From a virus: DNA of 34,749 nt. Location of the stretch: positions 1 through 34,749 of IMG/VR virus record IMGVR_UViG_3300022746_000012. One strand, written 5' to 3'. Both the position numbers and the translations under genes were made by a program. The notes under the pieces are model-generated. The model saw only the letters and a list, made by a program, of their open reading frames with translations. It was not told the DNA's origin and ran no database searches. Shown piece after piece: positions 22,226 through 29,068 of the stretch (the first letter of the stretch is position 1; every line of letters starts with the position of its first letter).

Positions 22226-23826
22226 GCCCAGCTCCTCTTGATGACTCGGTGAAACTTCCCGTCCATGCGGTACTCGATGACCTTAGGTGGCCTGCTACCA
22301 TTCATCTGCGTGGCCAGGTACTGCAGGCCTTCGCTGTCGCTCATGCGCTCGGCCTCGGCAAGGTGCGCGCCTGCAGAGTTGGCCATGTTGAAGAGCTGCT
22401 GCAGCGCACGCTGGCCGGCATACCCTTCATGGAGCACCGGCAGGTATTCGGTGATCGGCGCACCGCTCAAACCACCATAATATGTCACAGAAAGCATCTT
22501 TTTGCCGCTGGTTTGGCTAACGTGCTGCCGCCAGGTCCAGTCGCTCACGGCCATTTCCGTGCCGCTGTCGCCCATGATGTCATCGTTCTGGAGCTTGAGC
22601 TTCTTGGGCGATGCCGCCGGAAACTCCGTGCCGCAGGACGGGCATTCTCGCACCGATAGAGCGCAGATTTCGTTGCAGGCGATGCAAACCTTGACCGGCG
22701 CAACACCGTCGCCAGTGCCGCCTTTCTTGGGCGGTTGTACGGCGGTGATCGGCCCGTGGGTAGAAACGACCTTGGCAAAATCCAGCACCATGCAATGATC
22801 AGTGTGGGTTTTGGGCCGCATTCCTCGACCGGCCATTTGAATGTACAGCCCAGGCGACATCGTAGGCCGCAGCATAGCGATCAGATCAATATCGGGGTAA
22901 TCAAACCCGGTGGTCAGCACGTTTGCGTTAGTCAGCGCCTTGATCTTGCCGGCCTTGAAGTGATCAATGATCTGCTCGCGCTCTTTCTTCGGTGTCTCGC
23001 CGGTCACGCAGGCAGCGGAGACTCCCCAATAATTCAAGATTTCGCAAATGTTCTGCGCGTGCTCGACGCCGGTGCAAAAAAATAACCAGTGCTGCCGATC
23101 CTCGGCCAGTGCAATCACTTCGGACACCACGCGCACATTTTGGTCCTTCGTGTTAACCGCCCGTTGCAGGGCGCCTTCCACGAACTCACCGCCGCGCTTG
23201 GCAACGCCGGTAGTATCCAACATCGTTGACGTTAACTTGGATCGCAGCGGCGCAAGGTGCTTTTTGAAGATCAGCTCTTCGATGGTGACTGGCTCAATCA
23301 GCGCGTTAAAGATCGCCGGCTCGTCCGTAATCAAGCCATGACCCAATCGGTACGGCGTGGCTGTTAAGCCGATAACCCGAAGATTGGGGTTGATACGTTT
23401 GAGCTGGCGAAGTAGGTCACGATAGCCGCCAGTATCTTTATGATTAACCAAGTGGCATTCGTCAATAATCACCAAATCCACAAAATCTATCTGCGCCGCC
23501 TTGTCTCGCACCGACTGAATGCCGGCAAACGTGATCGGCTGATGTAACTCGCGCCGACCTATGCCAGCGCTATAGATGCCCAACGGTGCGTCCGGCCAGT
23601 GTTGGAGCATCTTCTCGGCGTTCTGGGCGATTAATTCCTTCACATGGGTGAGCATCAACACTCGCGTCTCAGGCCACTTAGTGATCGCATCCTGGCAAAT
23701 TGCGGCAACAATATGGCTCTTGCCTGATCCAGTCGGCAACACCAAGCAGGGGTTGCCTTCATGACCGGCCAAGAACCAATCGTAGAGTTGGTCAATCGCT
23801 CGTTGTTGGTAGTCGCGAAGGATCAT
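22222..23826 (-). CDS. DEAD/DEAH (SF2) helicase, RadD-like
   Basis: 534 residues. It begins 'RDYQQRAIDQLYDWF' (Q-motif-like). Walker A is 'PTGSGKS' (31-37), motif II 'DECH' (122-125), motif III 'TATP' (155-158) and motif VI 'QMAGRGMR' (330-337). A zinc ribbon follows (Cys381, 384, 395, 398, 'CIAC...CPSC'). This layout matches E. coli RadD/YejH-type helicases, which help recombinational repair. About 135 residues after the zinc ribbon are less conserved. Next to a Cas4-like nuclease, it probably works in replication or recombination of phage DNA. Start and stop are ATGA overlaps. Confidence 0.9.
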   Translation of the reverse strand: MILRDYQQRAIDQLYDWFLAGHEGNPCLVLPTGSGKSHIVAAICQDAITKWPETRVLMLTHVKELIAQNAEKMLQHWPDAPLGIYSAGIGRRELHQPITFAGIQSVRDKAAQIDFVDLVIIDECHLVNHKDTGGYRDLLRQLKRINPNLRVIGLTATPYRLGHGLITDEPAIFNALIEPVTIEELIFKKHLAPLRSKLTSTMLDTTGVAKRGGEFVEGALQRAVNTKDQNVRVVSEVIALAEDRQHWLFFCTGVEHAQNICEILNYWGVSAACVTGETPKKEREQIIDHFKAGKIKALTNANVLTTGFDYPDIDLIAMLRPTMSPGLYIQMAGRGMRPKTHTDHCMVLDFAKVVSTHGPITAVQPPKKGGTGDGVAPVKVCIACNEICALSVRECPSCGTEFPAASPKKLKLQNDDIMGDSGTEMAVSDWTWRQHVSQTSGKKMLSVTYYGGLSGAPITEYLPVLHEGYAGQRALQQLFNMANSAGAHLAEAERMSDSEGLQYLATQMNGSRPPKVIEYRMDGKFHRVIKRSWA

Positions 23827-24848
23827 CCAACCACCCGCCCATCAAACGCTTGACGCAGCTTCGCCATTCCCTCATCCGACTCCGCGCAAGCATTAGGGTT
23901 TGCGACGATCTCTTTTGACCCGTACACGCCCTCGCCTGGCTCGCCGTTCACGACATCCTTGCCCTTGATGACGTAAATGGTTTGCCACTCGTCGCCGGTT
24001 TCCTTGCGCTGCCACGGGACCATATCTGGATGCAGTACATGGCTACCGCACCCTTCGCGCTGCCATTCCACCGGGATCTCGTTACCGGCATGGCGCTCGC
24101 AGATCCAGATTGACTCCGGCGTTGACGTACTGTGAGCGCAAGTGCGGCAGTTGACTTCTTTGGTCAGGCGGTCACCGTGGCAAAACTCATGCGCCGGACA
24201 CCACTTACATTGATACCAACTTGGATCGGTGCTTAATGGCTCCGGCATCCGATCTGACAATGCAATTCTCTTACCACGAGCCAGCGCCTTCTCGGCAACG
24301 TCCTGATCGTACTCAACGCGCTCGGCGTACAGTCGATCATCGTCCTTACAGACCGCCACATACAACGCACGATCAATCTTGGTGCCGTGCATATAGATTT
24401 GCATCTGGACGTAGTGCTCCCACTTGGCGCTTTCAACGCCCTTGTCTTCAACCTGCTCAAAGCTCTTTTTGTTGTGGGTCTTGTACTCAACAATGTGCTT
24501 TGACTTCGGAGCTCCAGGTACGCCGCTCAAGGCGATGTCGTCAATGCTGCCGCCGATGTGGTAACCAAAGTCCACCCGCTCCTGCGTCATGCCGGGCTTG
24601 AACTGGACGCCGATTGCGCGGAGGTCATCTTTGATGGTTGCTTCTTCAAGCTGGCCCCGGCGAAAGATTCGCAGCGTGCGGCCTTTAAACTTTGGAGCGA
24701 CAGCCCACCGGAAAGACAGCCACAACCAACGATCACAAGGATGCCCAAGCAGGGAAGCACCAAGGTGATCTCGATGATGCTGTGGCTTTTCTTCGTGAAA
24801 TTTATCAATTAACTCTGGAATGCTATACTGCGCGTCAGGTATCCTCAT
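23823..24848 (-). CDS. PD-(D/E)XK nuclease with Cas4-like Fe-S cysteines
   Basis: 341 residues. Active site: Asp103/104 in 'GGSIDDI', Glu121-x-Lys123 in 'HIVEYKTHNK', and Gln148-x-x-x-Tyr152 in 'YVQMQIYMH', as in RecB/Cas4 nucleases. Cys38 ('GHPCDRWLW') together with Cys214, Cys217 and Cys223 has the spacing of an Fe-S cluster in Cas4/AddB proteins. A second Cys set (234, 237, 251, 268) suggests a further metal site. It probably trims DNA ends to leave single strands for the annealing ATPase encoded upstream. GAG-rich ribosome site before ATG. Confidence 0.88.
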   Translation of the reverse strand: MRIPDAQYSIPELIDKFHEEKPQHHRDHLGASLLGHPCDRWLWLSFRWAVAPKFKGRTLRIFRRGQLEEATIKDDLRAIGVQFKPGMTQERVDFGYHIGGSIDDIALSGVPGAPKSKHIVEYKTHNKKSFEQVEDKGVESAKWEHYVQMQIYMHGTKIDRALYVAVCKDDDRLYAERVEYDQDVAEKALARGKRIALSDRMPEPLSTDPSWYQCKWCPAHEFCHGDRLTKEVNCRTCAHSTSTPESIWICERHAGNEIPVEWQREGCGSHVLHPDMVPWQRKETGDEWQTIYVIKGKDVVNGEPGEGVYGSKEIVANPNACAESDEGMAKLRQAFDGRVVG

Positions 24849-24877
24849 TGCTCTCTCCCTTGGTACTTTAGTACTTT

Positions 24878-24906
24878 GCCCCGGCGCTGAACCGGGGCAT
24901 TTTTTT
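24878..24906 (+). terminator. Intrinsic terminator pointing against the leftward operon
   Basis: GCCCCGG (24878-24884) pairs with CCGGGGC (24892-24898) around 7 bases, followed by AT and a run of seven T in total (24900-24906). The T-run is on the plus strand, whereas the genes on both sides run leftward. For leftward transcripts it is a hairpin preceded by A-run, so it would not terminate them. It probably stops rightward antisense transcripts or protects the processed leftward mRNA. Confidence 0.65.
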
Positions 24907-24911
24907 GCCTA

Positions 24912-25391
24912 TTACTTTTTAGCCCATGGTGGCGCGGCTTTCACTCCAGCACCAACCGCAGCGGCTGCGGGTTTCGGCGCAGGAGCAGCAGCCCCAGCCA
25001 GCGCTTTAAAGCCCTTTACCTCGTTGCTGTTGCCGTACTGCTCCGAGATCCGAATGTCGAGCTTGATGGACAGGTTCCCGCCGATCATCTGATCCGTATC
25101 TTTGAGCGAGGTCAGGCCGATCGCCCGCATGATCTCGCCAAGCTGTTGCCGGCCAATCTCCTCGGCTTTCGGGTTGGCGTTACGCACATTCAGGTTGCCA
25201 AACACCACGCGCCCTTCATGAGTCGGGCCGGTTATGTCATAACGGACCTTGATGTACTTGCCGTTGCCGAGTTTGGTTGGCACGATTTCTGCTCCGGTAA
25301 TGATTGCGGTATACCAGCCAGCAGGCAGGGGTTCAAAGTTGCGCTCGGATTGTGGGAGCGAGCCAAGGTCAAAGGTTTCGTCTAACAACAT
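24912..25391 (-). CDS. DUF669-type single-strand DNA-binding protein
   Basis: 159 residues from ATG 25391, chosen for its GAGGA site; an upstream in-frame start at 25514 overlaps the previous gene. The core 'PLPAGWYTAIITGAEIVPTKLGNGKYIKVRYDITGP' with 'NLNVRNANPKAEEIGRQQLGEIMRAIG' is the DUF669 pattern of phage ssDNA-binding proteins. The C-terminus is Ala/Pro-rich and ends 'PPWAKK'. It lies beside a Sak4-like ATPase, and this pair works together in known phages. Confidence 0.85.
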   Translation of the reverse strand: MLLDETFDLGSLPQSERNFEPLPAGWYTAIITGAEIVPTKLGNGKYIKVRYDITGPTHEGRVVFGNLNVRNANPKAEEIGRQQLGEIMRAIGLTSLKDTDQMIGGNLSIKLDIRISEQYGNSNEVKGFKALAGAAAPAPKPAAAAVGAGVKAAPPWAKK

Positions 25392-25393
25392 GA

Positions 25394-25798
25394 TTATTTC
25401 CTCGTAATGGTGAAAGATGGGCGGCCAGGTTTGGCCGTGATTGCGCCAGATAGCGGTTTGGTGATCGACTCCTCGGTGGCTTTCCAGATCGCCATGTTGA
25501 TTTCTGGCTTCCAACGAAAGATCGTTGACAAGTGCTCGTCAAGCCCCTCTTCGGCGGCGATCAACAGCAACTTGTCTGCGTTAACGGTGCGGTTGATGCG
25601 CCCCTCGATCTTGATGCCAAAAGGCGATCCGGGTTGCACCACGTTCTCGGTTCCCTCAAAAGTTTCGGGAAACTGAACTTTCTTCAGGATCTGGTCTTCG
25701 CAGTCGCGGCGCATCTCAACTGCGATACGCTCGGCCTCCTTATACCCAAGCCAGCGCTCGGCCAGCTCGTCCAAAGTGATGTCGTCAAAGATTGTCAT
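25394..25798 (-). CDS. Conserved hypothetical protein of recombination block
   Basis: 134 residues. It starts 'DDITLDELAERWLGYKEAERIAVEMRRDCEDQI', a helical charge-rich opening that I recognise from proteins encoded next to Sak4 and SSB genes in other phages. The middle has 'IKIEGRINRTVNADKLLLIAAEEG'. The C-terminus is basic ('PGRPSFTITRK'). No catalytic motif; probably an accessory factor of recombination. ATGA overlap with the ATPase gene. Confidence 0.72.
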   Translation of the reverse strand: MTIFDDITLDELAERWLGYKEAERIAVEMRRDCEDQILKKVQFPETFEGTENVVQPGSPFGIKIEGRINRTVNADKLLLIAAEEGLDEHLSTIFRWKPEINMAIWKATEESITKPLSGAITAKPGRPSFTITRK

Positions 25799-26466
25799 GC
25801 TTGTATCTTCCTAATGATGTCGCCGAGATCGGCGTCTTCCCAAACGTCTAGCTTGCCGCTGCGGTCCTTGGCGAGCCAAAGGCCATCGCCGTCCGTCATC
25901 AACGCGCGGCGCGTCATTCCTTCCGCATCCTTCTCAACCCTCAGCGCCAACACTTCGTCAAAGAAGTAGGGCAGAGACTGGCCGGTTTTGTTACCCGGCA
26001 TTGATGGGGCGTACAACACTCGACCCATCTCGTCCTGAGTTTTTTCTAGTTTGGCGCTCATATAAACGTGCTTACCGGGTAAGTCGCGAAAGCCTCTTAT
26101 AATGTCGGCCATCTGCTCCTGCATAGCGCCGTACGCTTGCCGAGGGTCTTTTGTCGCCTTTTTTTCGGCGTTCAAGACCACTTCGGCGATCTCGCTGATA
26201 CTATCCAGCGCCACCGATTCAAACTCATTGGCCTCGGCGCTGCTCGTGAGCCACCTGTAAGCCTCTTGCAGCTCGCCAATTGATGTAATTTCTACGAAGG
26301 GTAGGTTGGTATCAGCAATTGATAGTAACCCTCCCTCGGCGCTTAAAATTACCGCATTAGGCAGCGTCGGAATGAGACTGGTCTTGCCAGCCCCGGCTTG
26401 GCCGTAGACCAAAAGCTTGACCGCTTGCGCGGTCGCCTCTTTGGTGCGCTTTAATGAAATTGCCAT
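25795..26466 (-). CDS. RecA-like ATPase, Sak4 / AAA_24 type
   Basis: 223 residues. Walker A is 'VYGQAGAGKTSL' (20-31), followed by 'VILSAEGGLLSI'. Walker B-like 'FESVALDSISEIAEVVL' is near residues 82-98, then 'GKHVYMSAKLEKTQDEMGRVLYAPSMPGNK', typical of phage AAA_24/Sak4 proteins. These act as single-strand annealing or RecA-like recombinases that need a cognate SSB. The neighbours (SSB, nuclease, helicase) agree. Confidence 0.87.
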   Translation of the reverse strand: MAISLKRTKEATAQAVKLLVYGQAGAGKTSLIPTLPNAVILSAEGGLLSIADTNLPFVEITSIGELQEAYRWLTSSAEANEFESVALDSISEIAEVVLNAEKKATKDPRQAYGAMQEQMADIIRGFRDLPGKHVYMSAKLEKTQDEMGRVLYAPSMPGNKTGQSLPYFFDEVLALRVEKDAEGMTRRALMTDGDGLWLAKDRSGKLDVWEDADLGDIIRKIQA

Positions 26467-26579
26467 CAGATGCCCCCACTTAACGCAAGAAACAAACAGA
26501 TAGCAGCCACCGCGCCAACGGCAATTGAGGCGAGCGCCGTTACCCAGAAATGGTCTTCGCGTGGTTCGAACTTATTCAT
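26466..26579 (-). CDS. Single-TM miniprotein
   Basis: 37 residues. After a charged start ('NKFEPREDHF') comes one clear membrane helix ('WVTALASIAVGAVAAICLFLAL'). It is joined to the ATPase gene as TGATG and its start overlaps the end of the gene before by 8 bases, so translation is coupled on both sides. Possible inner-membrane partner; function unknown. Confidence 0.72.
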   Translation of the reverse strand: MNKFEPREDHFWVTALASIAVGAVAAICLFLALSGGI

Positions 26580-26739
26580 CGCCGTCTTCCTCTTCAGTTT
26601 CGTCGCTCCAGCTGACCGTCACGAATTCGTCTTCGCTGTAGCTTCGGATTTCAACCTTGTTGACTTCTTCACGAAACTCACGATGCACGTGACCGAGGAT
26701 GATCTGCTCAACCTCTCGCTTGGTAAAAATGATTTTCAT
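26572..26739 (-). CDS. Small acidic protein, first gene of the leftward operon
   Basis: 55 residues from ATG 26739 with AGGA 5 bases upstream; an in-frame ATG at 26775 lies in the promoter region and is not used. 'KIIFTKREVEQIILGHVHREF' is followed by beta residues and an acidic end. Of a type seen early in phage operons, with no known function. Confidence 0.68.
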   Translation of the reverse strand: MKIIFTKREVEQIILGHVHREFREEVNKVEIRSYSEDEFVTVSWSDETEEEDGDE

Positions 26740-26789
26740 CACTATCCTTGGTTGTTGGCTGCACCGTCGGGCCATCCGGTTGTGCAGTG

Positions 26790-26825
26790 GTTGCCACTTT
26801 ACCCCTTTCCAGATAAAGTGTCAAC
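26790..26825. promoter_or_regulatory. Symmetric face-to-face promoter/operator of the two early operons
   Basis: GTTGCCACTTTA (26790-26801) and TAAAGTGTCAAC (26814-26825) are inverted copies with one mismatch. Rightward promoter: TTGCCA (26791-26796), 17 bases, TAAAGT (26814-26819). Leftward promoter: TTGACA (26824-26819), 17 bases, TAAAGT (26801-26796). Each arm therefore holds the -35 of one promoter and the -10 of the other. A regulator bound here would block both directions. Confidence 0.65.
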
Positions 26826-26848
26826 AGAGAGTTTCAACCAAGGTGGAA

Positions 26849-26859
26849 AAAGTGACAAC
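26849..26859. promoter_or_regulatory. Third copy of the operator arm at the Cro start codon
   Basis: AAAGTGACAAC is identical to AAAGTGTCAAC (26815-26825) except for one base, in the same orientation, 34 bases downstream. It covers the Cro start. It could be an autoregulatory site that reduces cro transcription when Cro is abundant. Short, so chance remains possible. Confidence 0.5.
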
Positions 26860-27025
26860 CAAGGAAGCAATCGAGCATTTCGGGGGGCTCAAGAAGCTCG
26901 CCGATGCGCTTGGGGTCTGGCCCCAGGTGATCTATAGATGGGGAGACAGACCGCCGATGGGCAGGCAGTACGAAATTGAAGTCAAGACCGAGGGAGCGCT
27001 GCGTGCCGACCATGAACAAGATTGA
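26852..27025 (+). CDS. Cro-like repressor, P22 Cro family
   Basis: 57 residues from GTG 26852, which has AAGGTGG upstream. 'KEAIEHFGGLKKLADALGVWPQVIYRWGDRPPMGRQYEIEVKTEGAL' is the helix-turn-helix pattern of P22-Cro-type proteins: a scaffold helix, 'LADALGV', the recognition helix 'PQVIYRWG', then 'RQYEIEVKTEGAL'. It is the first gene of the rightward early transcript. No CI-type partner gene was found in the whole genome. Confidence 0.85.
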   Translation: MTTKEAIEHFGGLKKLADALGVWPQVIYRWGDRPPMGRQYEIEVKTEGALRADHEQD

Positions 27026-28889
27026 CGCTGCGCTTTCATATATAAAATGGGGCTGGTCCGTCCTGCCCGTAGTGCCTAACGGCAAGGTCCCGGCCACCGC
27101 TCACGGGGTTAACGACGCAACCAAAGACCCCGAACAAATCAAGCGCTGGTGGACCCAAAACCCGAACCTCAACATCGGGATTGCCTGCGGTAGCGCCAGC
27201 GGGATCGTGGTGTTTGACATTGACCCACGCAACGGTGGTGATTCCAGCTGGCAGCAATGGATCTCGGATCACGGCCAGATTCGTGACGGCGTGATGGCGC
27301 TCACCGCAGGTGGAGGCCAGCACTACGTCGCCAAGCATCTTGATGGCATCCGATCTTGCAAGCTGGCCGATGGCATCGACCTCCTGTCAGACGGGCGCTA
27401 CTTCATTGTGTACCCGTCAACAATCGAAGAGCGCGGCTACGAATGGGAAGCATCGAGCGATCCGTTTGATGGTGTAGCACTTAGTGTGATACCTGATGCG
27501 TGGATGCCGCACTTAGGCCGGCGCAAAGCCACTCCAACCACCAGCGGGGAGCTGATCCAAGGCAACCGTAACGATGGTCTGACGAGTCTGGCCGGTGCAA
27601 TGCGCTCGTTTGGCATGACCGAGGCCGAGATTCTGGCTGCGATCAGCGTCGCCAACGAAACCCGGTGCGAGATTCCGTTGCCTTCTAGCGAGATCAAGCA
27701 GATCGCAAGATCCGTCACGCGGTACGAGCCGGACACGGATGTCGCAGCAAGTAGCGCAATCGGCTCAGAGGCCGCAGAACGGCTTTTGGAGGGCGAGCCT
27801 ACCCGAGACTATTTCCTGACCCGCGCAACGAGCTTCCTGGGCCAACCAAGCCCCGTGCCGTGGATTGTGAAGGGGTGGCTGCCGGCATATGCCACGGCAA
27901 TGATGTATGGCGAATCGGGGGTTGGTAAAACATTCGTCGCACTGGATATGGCCTGCTGCATCGCCAGCGGTATTCCGTGGGGAGGGATTAGAACCAAACC
28001 TGGCATCGTGGTGTATCTGGCAGGCGAGGGTAACTACGGGATGCGCCAGCGGATTGCGAGCTGGTGCAAGCGTAACAACGTAATTAGTCTTGACAATCTG
28101 TTGATCAGCAACAAAGCCATTGATCTTGATGGCCCAGGCGCAGCAACTGAAGTGATCGCCGCCGTGCGTGCGTTAACGTCCGAGCCAGTGGTATTGGTCA
28201 ACATTGATACGCTCAACAACCATATGAGCGGGGACGAAAATAGCGCAAAAGACACCCGGGCGATGATCAATGCCTGCAATATCGTTTCAATGGCCCTTAG
28301 CGCCACGACAATGTTGATCCATCATCTAGGCCACAACTCGGAGTCAAAACAGCGTGCGCGGGGTTCTAGCGCGTGGCGCGGGGCATTGGACGCGAGCATC
28401 TTGGTTCACGGCAAAAGCCACGAGATCATCGTTAGCTGCACGAAGCAAAAAGACGCGCCTGAGCCGAAGGATTTGCACGGGTGCCTAAGCCCAGTGGATC
28501 TAGGCTGGCAGGATGAGGATGGGCTGCCGCTGCCTGGTGCGGTGTTTGAAATGTTCCAAGAGGGCGATCTTCGAATCCCACAACCAAAAGAAGACAAGCT
28601 GGCCGAGCATAAGACTAACCTTGAGCGGGCTTGGTTCGTTGGCGGTGCGCCGGTTGTGGACGAACGGCCCTATGTCAGCCGGGAGGCGTTTAAGACGTTT
28701 TTGCTGGAGCAAGGTGTCAAAACCAATTCGGTAGATCAACACCTAAAGGCTTCAGCCAGACCTGGAATGATCGTTAGGGATCTGACGGATGCTCAAATTA
28801 TAGGCAAGCACGATAAGGGCTGGCTGGTTAAAGATACAGTCCTATCCAAAAGGCTTATGGAAAAACTAGGCCAAGGAAAAGGAATTTAG
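27003..28889 (+). CDS. Primase-polymerase / RepA-like helicase fusion
   Basis: 628 residues from GTG 27003 (AGGGAG 6 bases upstream), or 625 from ATG 27012. Numbering from that ATG, residues 1-165 are a prim-pol (AEP) domain: 'GWSVLPVVPNGKVP', 'FDIDPRNGG' (Asp69, Asp71) and 'GGGQHYV' (His104). About 183-240 is a PriCT-type helical domain ('GNRNDGLTSLAGAMRSFGMTEAEILA'). From about 290 comes a RepA-type ATPase with Walker A 'GESGVGKT' (300-307), Walker B 'VVLVNIDTL' (Asp399) and 'LIHHLGHNSESKQRARGSSAWRGALD'. It probably starts DNA synthesis and opens DNA at the adjacent iterons. Overlaps Cro by 23 bases. Confidence 0.92.
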   Translation: MPTMNKIDAALSYIKWGWSVLPVVPNGKVPATAHGVNDATKDPEQIKRWWTQNPNLNIGIACGSASGIVVFDIDPRNGGDSSWQQWISDHGQIRDGVMALTAGGGQHYVAKHLDGIRSCKLADGIDLLSDGRYFIVYPSTIEERGYEWEASSDPFDGVALSVIPDAWMPHLGRRKATPTTSGELIQGNRNDGLTSLAGAMRSFGMTEAEILAAISVANETRCEIPLPSSEIKQIARSVTRYEPDTDVAASSAIGSEAAERLLEGEPTRDYFLTRATSFLGQPSPVPWIVKGWLPAYATAMMYGESGVGKTFVALDMACCIASGIPWGGIRTKPGIVVYLAGEGNYGMRQRIASWCKRNNVISLDNLLISNKAIDLDGPGAATEVIAAVRALTSEPVVLVNIDTLNNHMSGDENSAKDTRAMINACNIVSMALSATTMLIHHLGHNSESKQRARGSSAWRGALDASILVHGKSHEIIVSCTKQKDAPEPKDLHGCLSPVDLGWQDEDGLPLPGAVFEMFQEGDLRIPQPKEDKLAEHKTNLERAWFVGGAPVVDERPYVSREAFKTFLLEQGVKTNSVDQHLKASARPGMIVRDLTDAQIIGKHDKGWLVKDTVLSKRLMEKLGQGKGI

Positions 28890-28903
28890 TTCTAAAAATT
28901 AGT

Positions 28904-29043
28904 CCGTAACAACCGTAACAAGCCGTAACATGGCGTAACATTGTTACGGCGGCAAAGGCGAGTTTACCGTAACGTAACGTAACACACTCTTTAGAGTGTT
29001 ACGGTGTTACGGTACGATGCGGAGTGATACGGTACGGTAAGGT
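28904..29043. repeat. Iteron-like repeat array, candidate replication origin
   Basis: CCGTAACA occurs at 28904, 28913 and 28923, and GCGTAACA at 28933, spaced 9-10 bases, so about one helix turn. Inverted copies (TGTTACGG) lie at 28942, 28997 and 29005, and CGTAAC units overlap at 28968-28984. ACACTCT-TT-AGAGTGT (28984-28999) forms a perfect dyad in the middle. TACGG repeats continue to about 29040. The array follows the primase-helicase stop directly, the usual place of a phage origin. Confidence 0.65.
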
Positions 29044-29068
29044 TTCACTTTTAGGGGAAAATCGGAAT

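Noticed and set aside
21674-22659. Two long plus-strand frames opposite the sigma-like and helicase genes
   Set aside because: Helicase motifs and sigma-like residues are unambiguous on the minus strand.
28904-29043. CRISPR array
   Set aside because: The units are 8 bases, separated by 1-2 bases, and in both orientations; there is no repeat-spacer structure and no cas operon. The Cas4-like nuclease alone does not indicate CRISPR.
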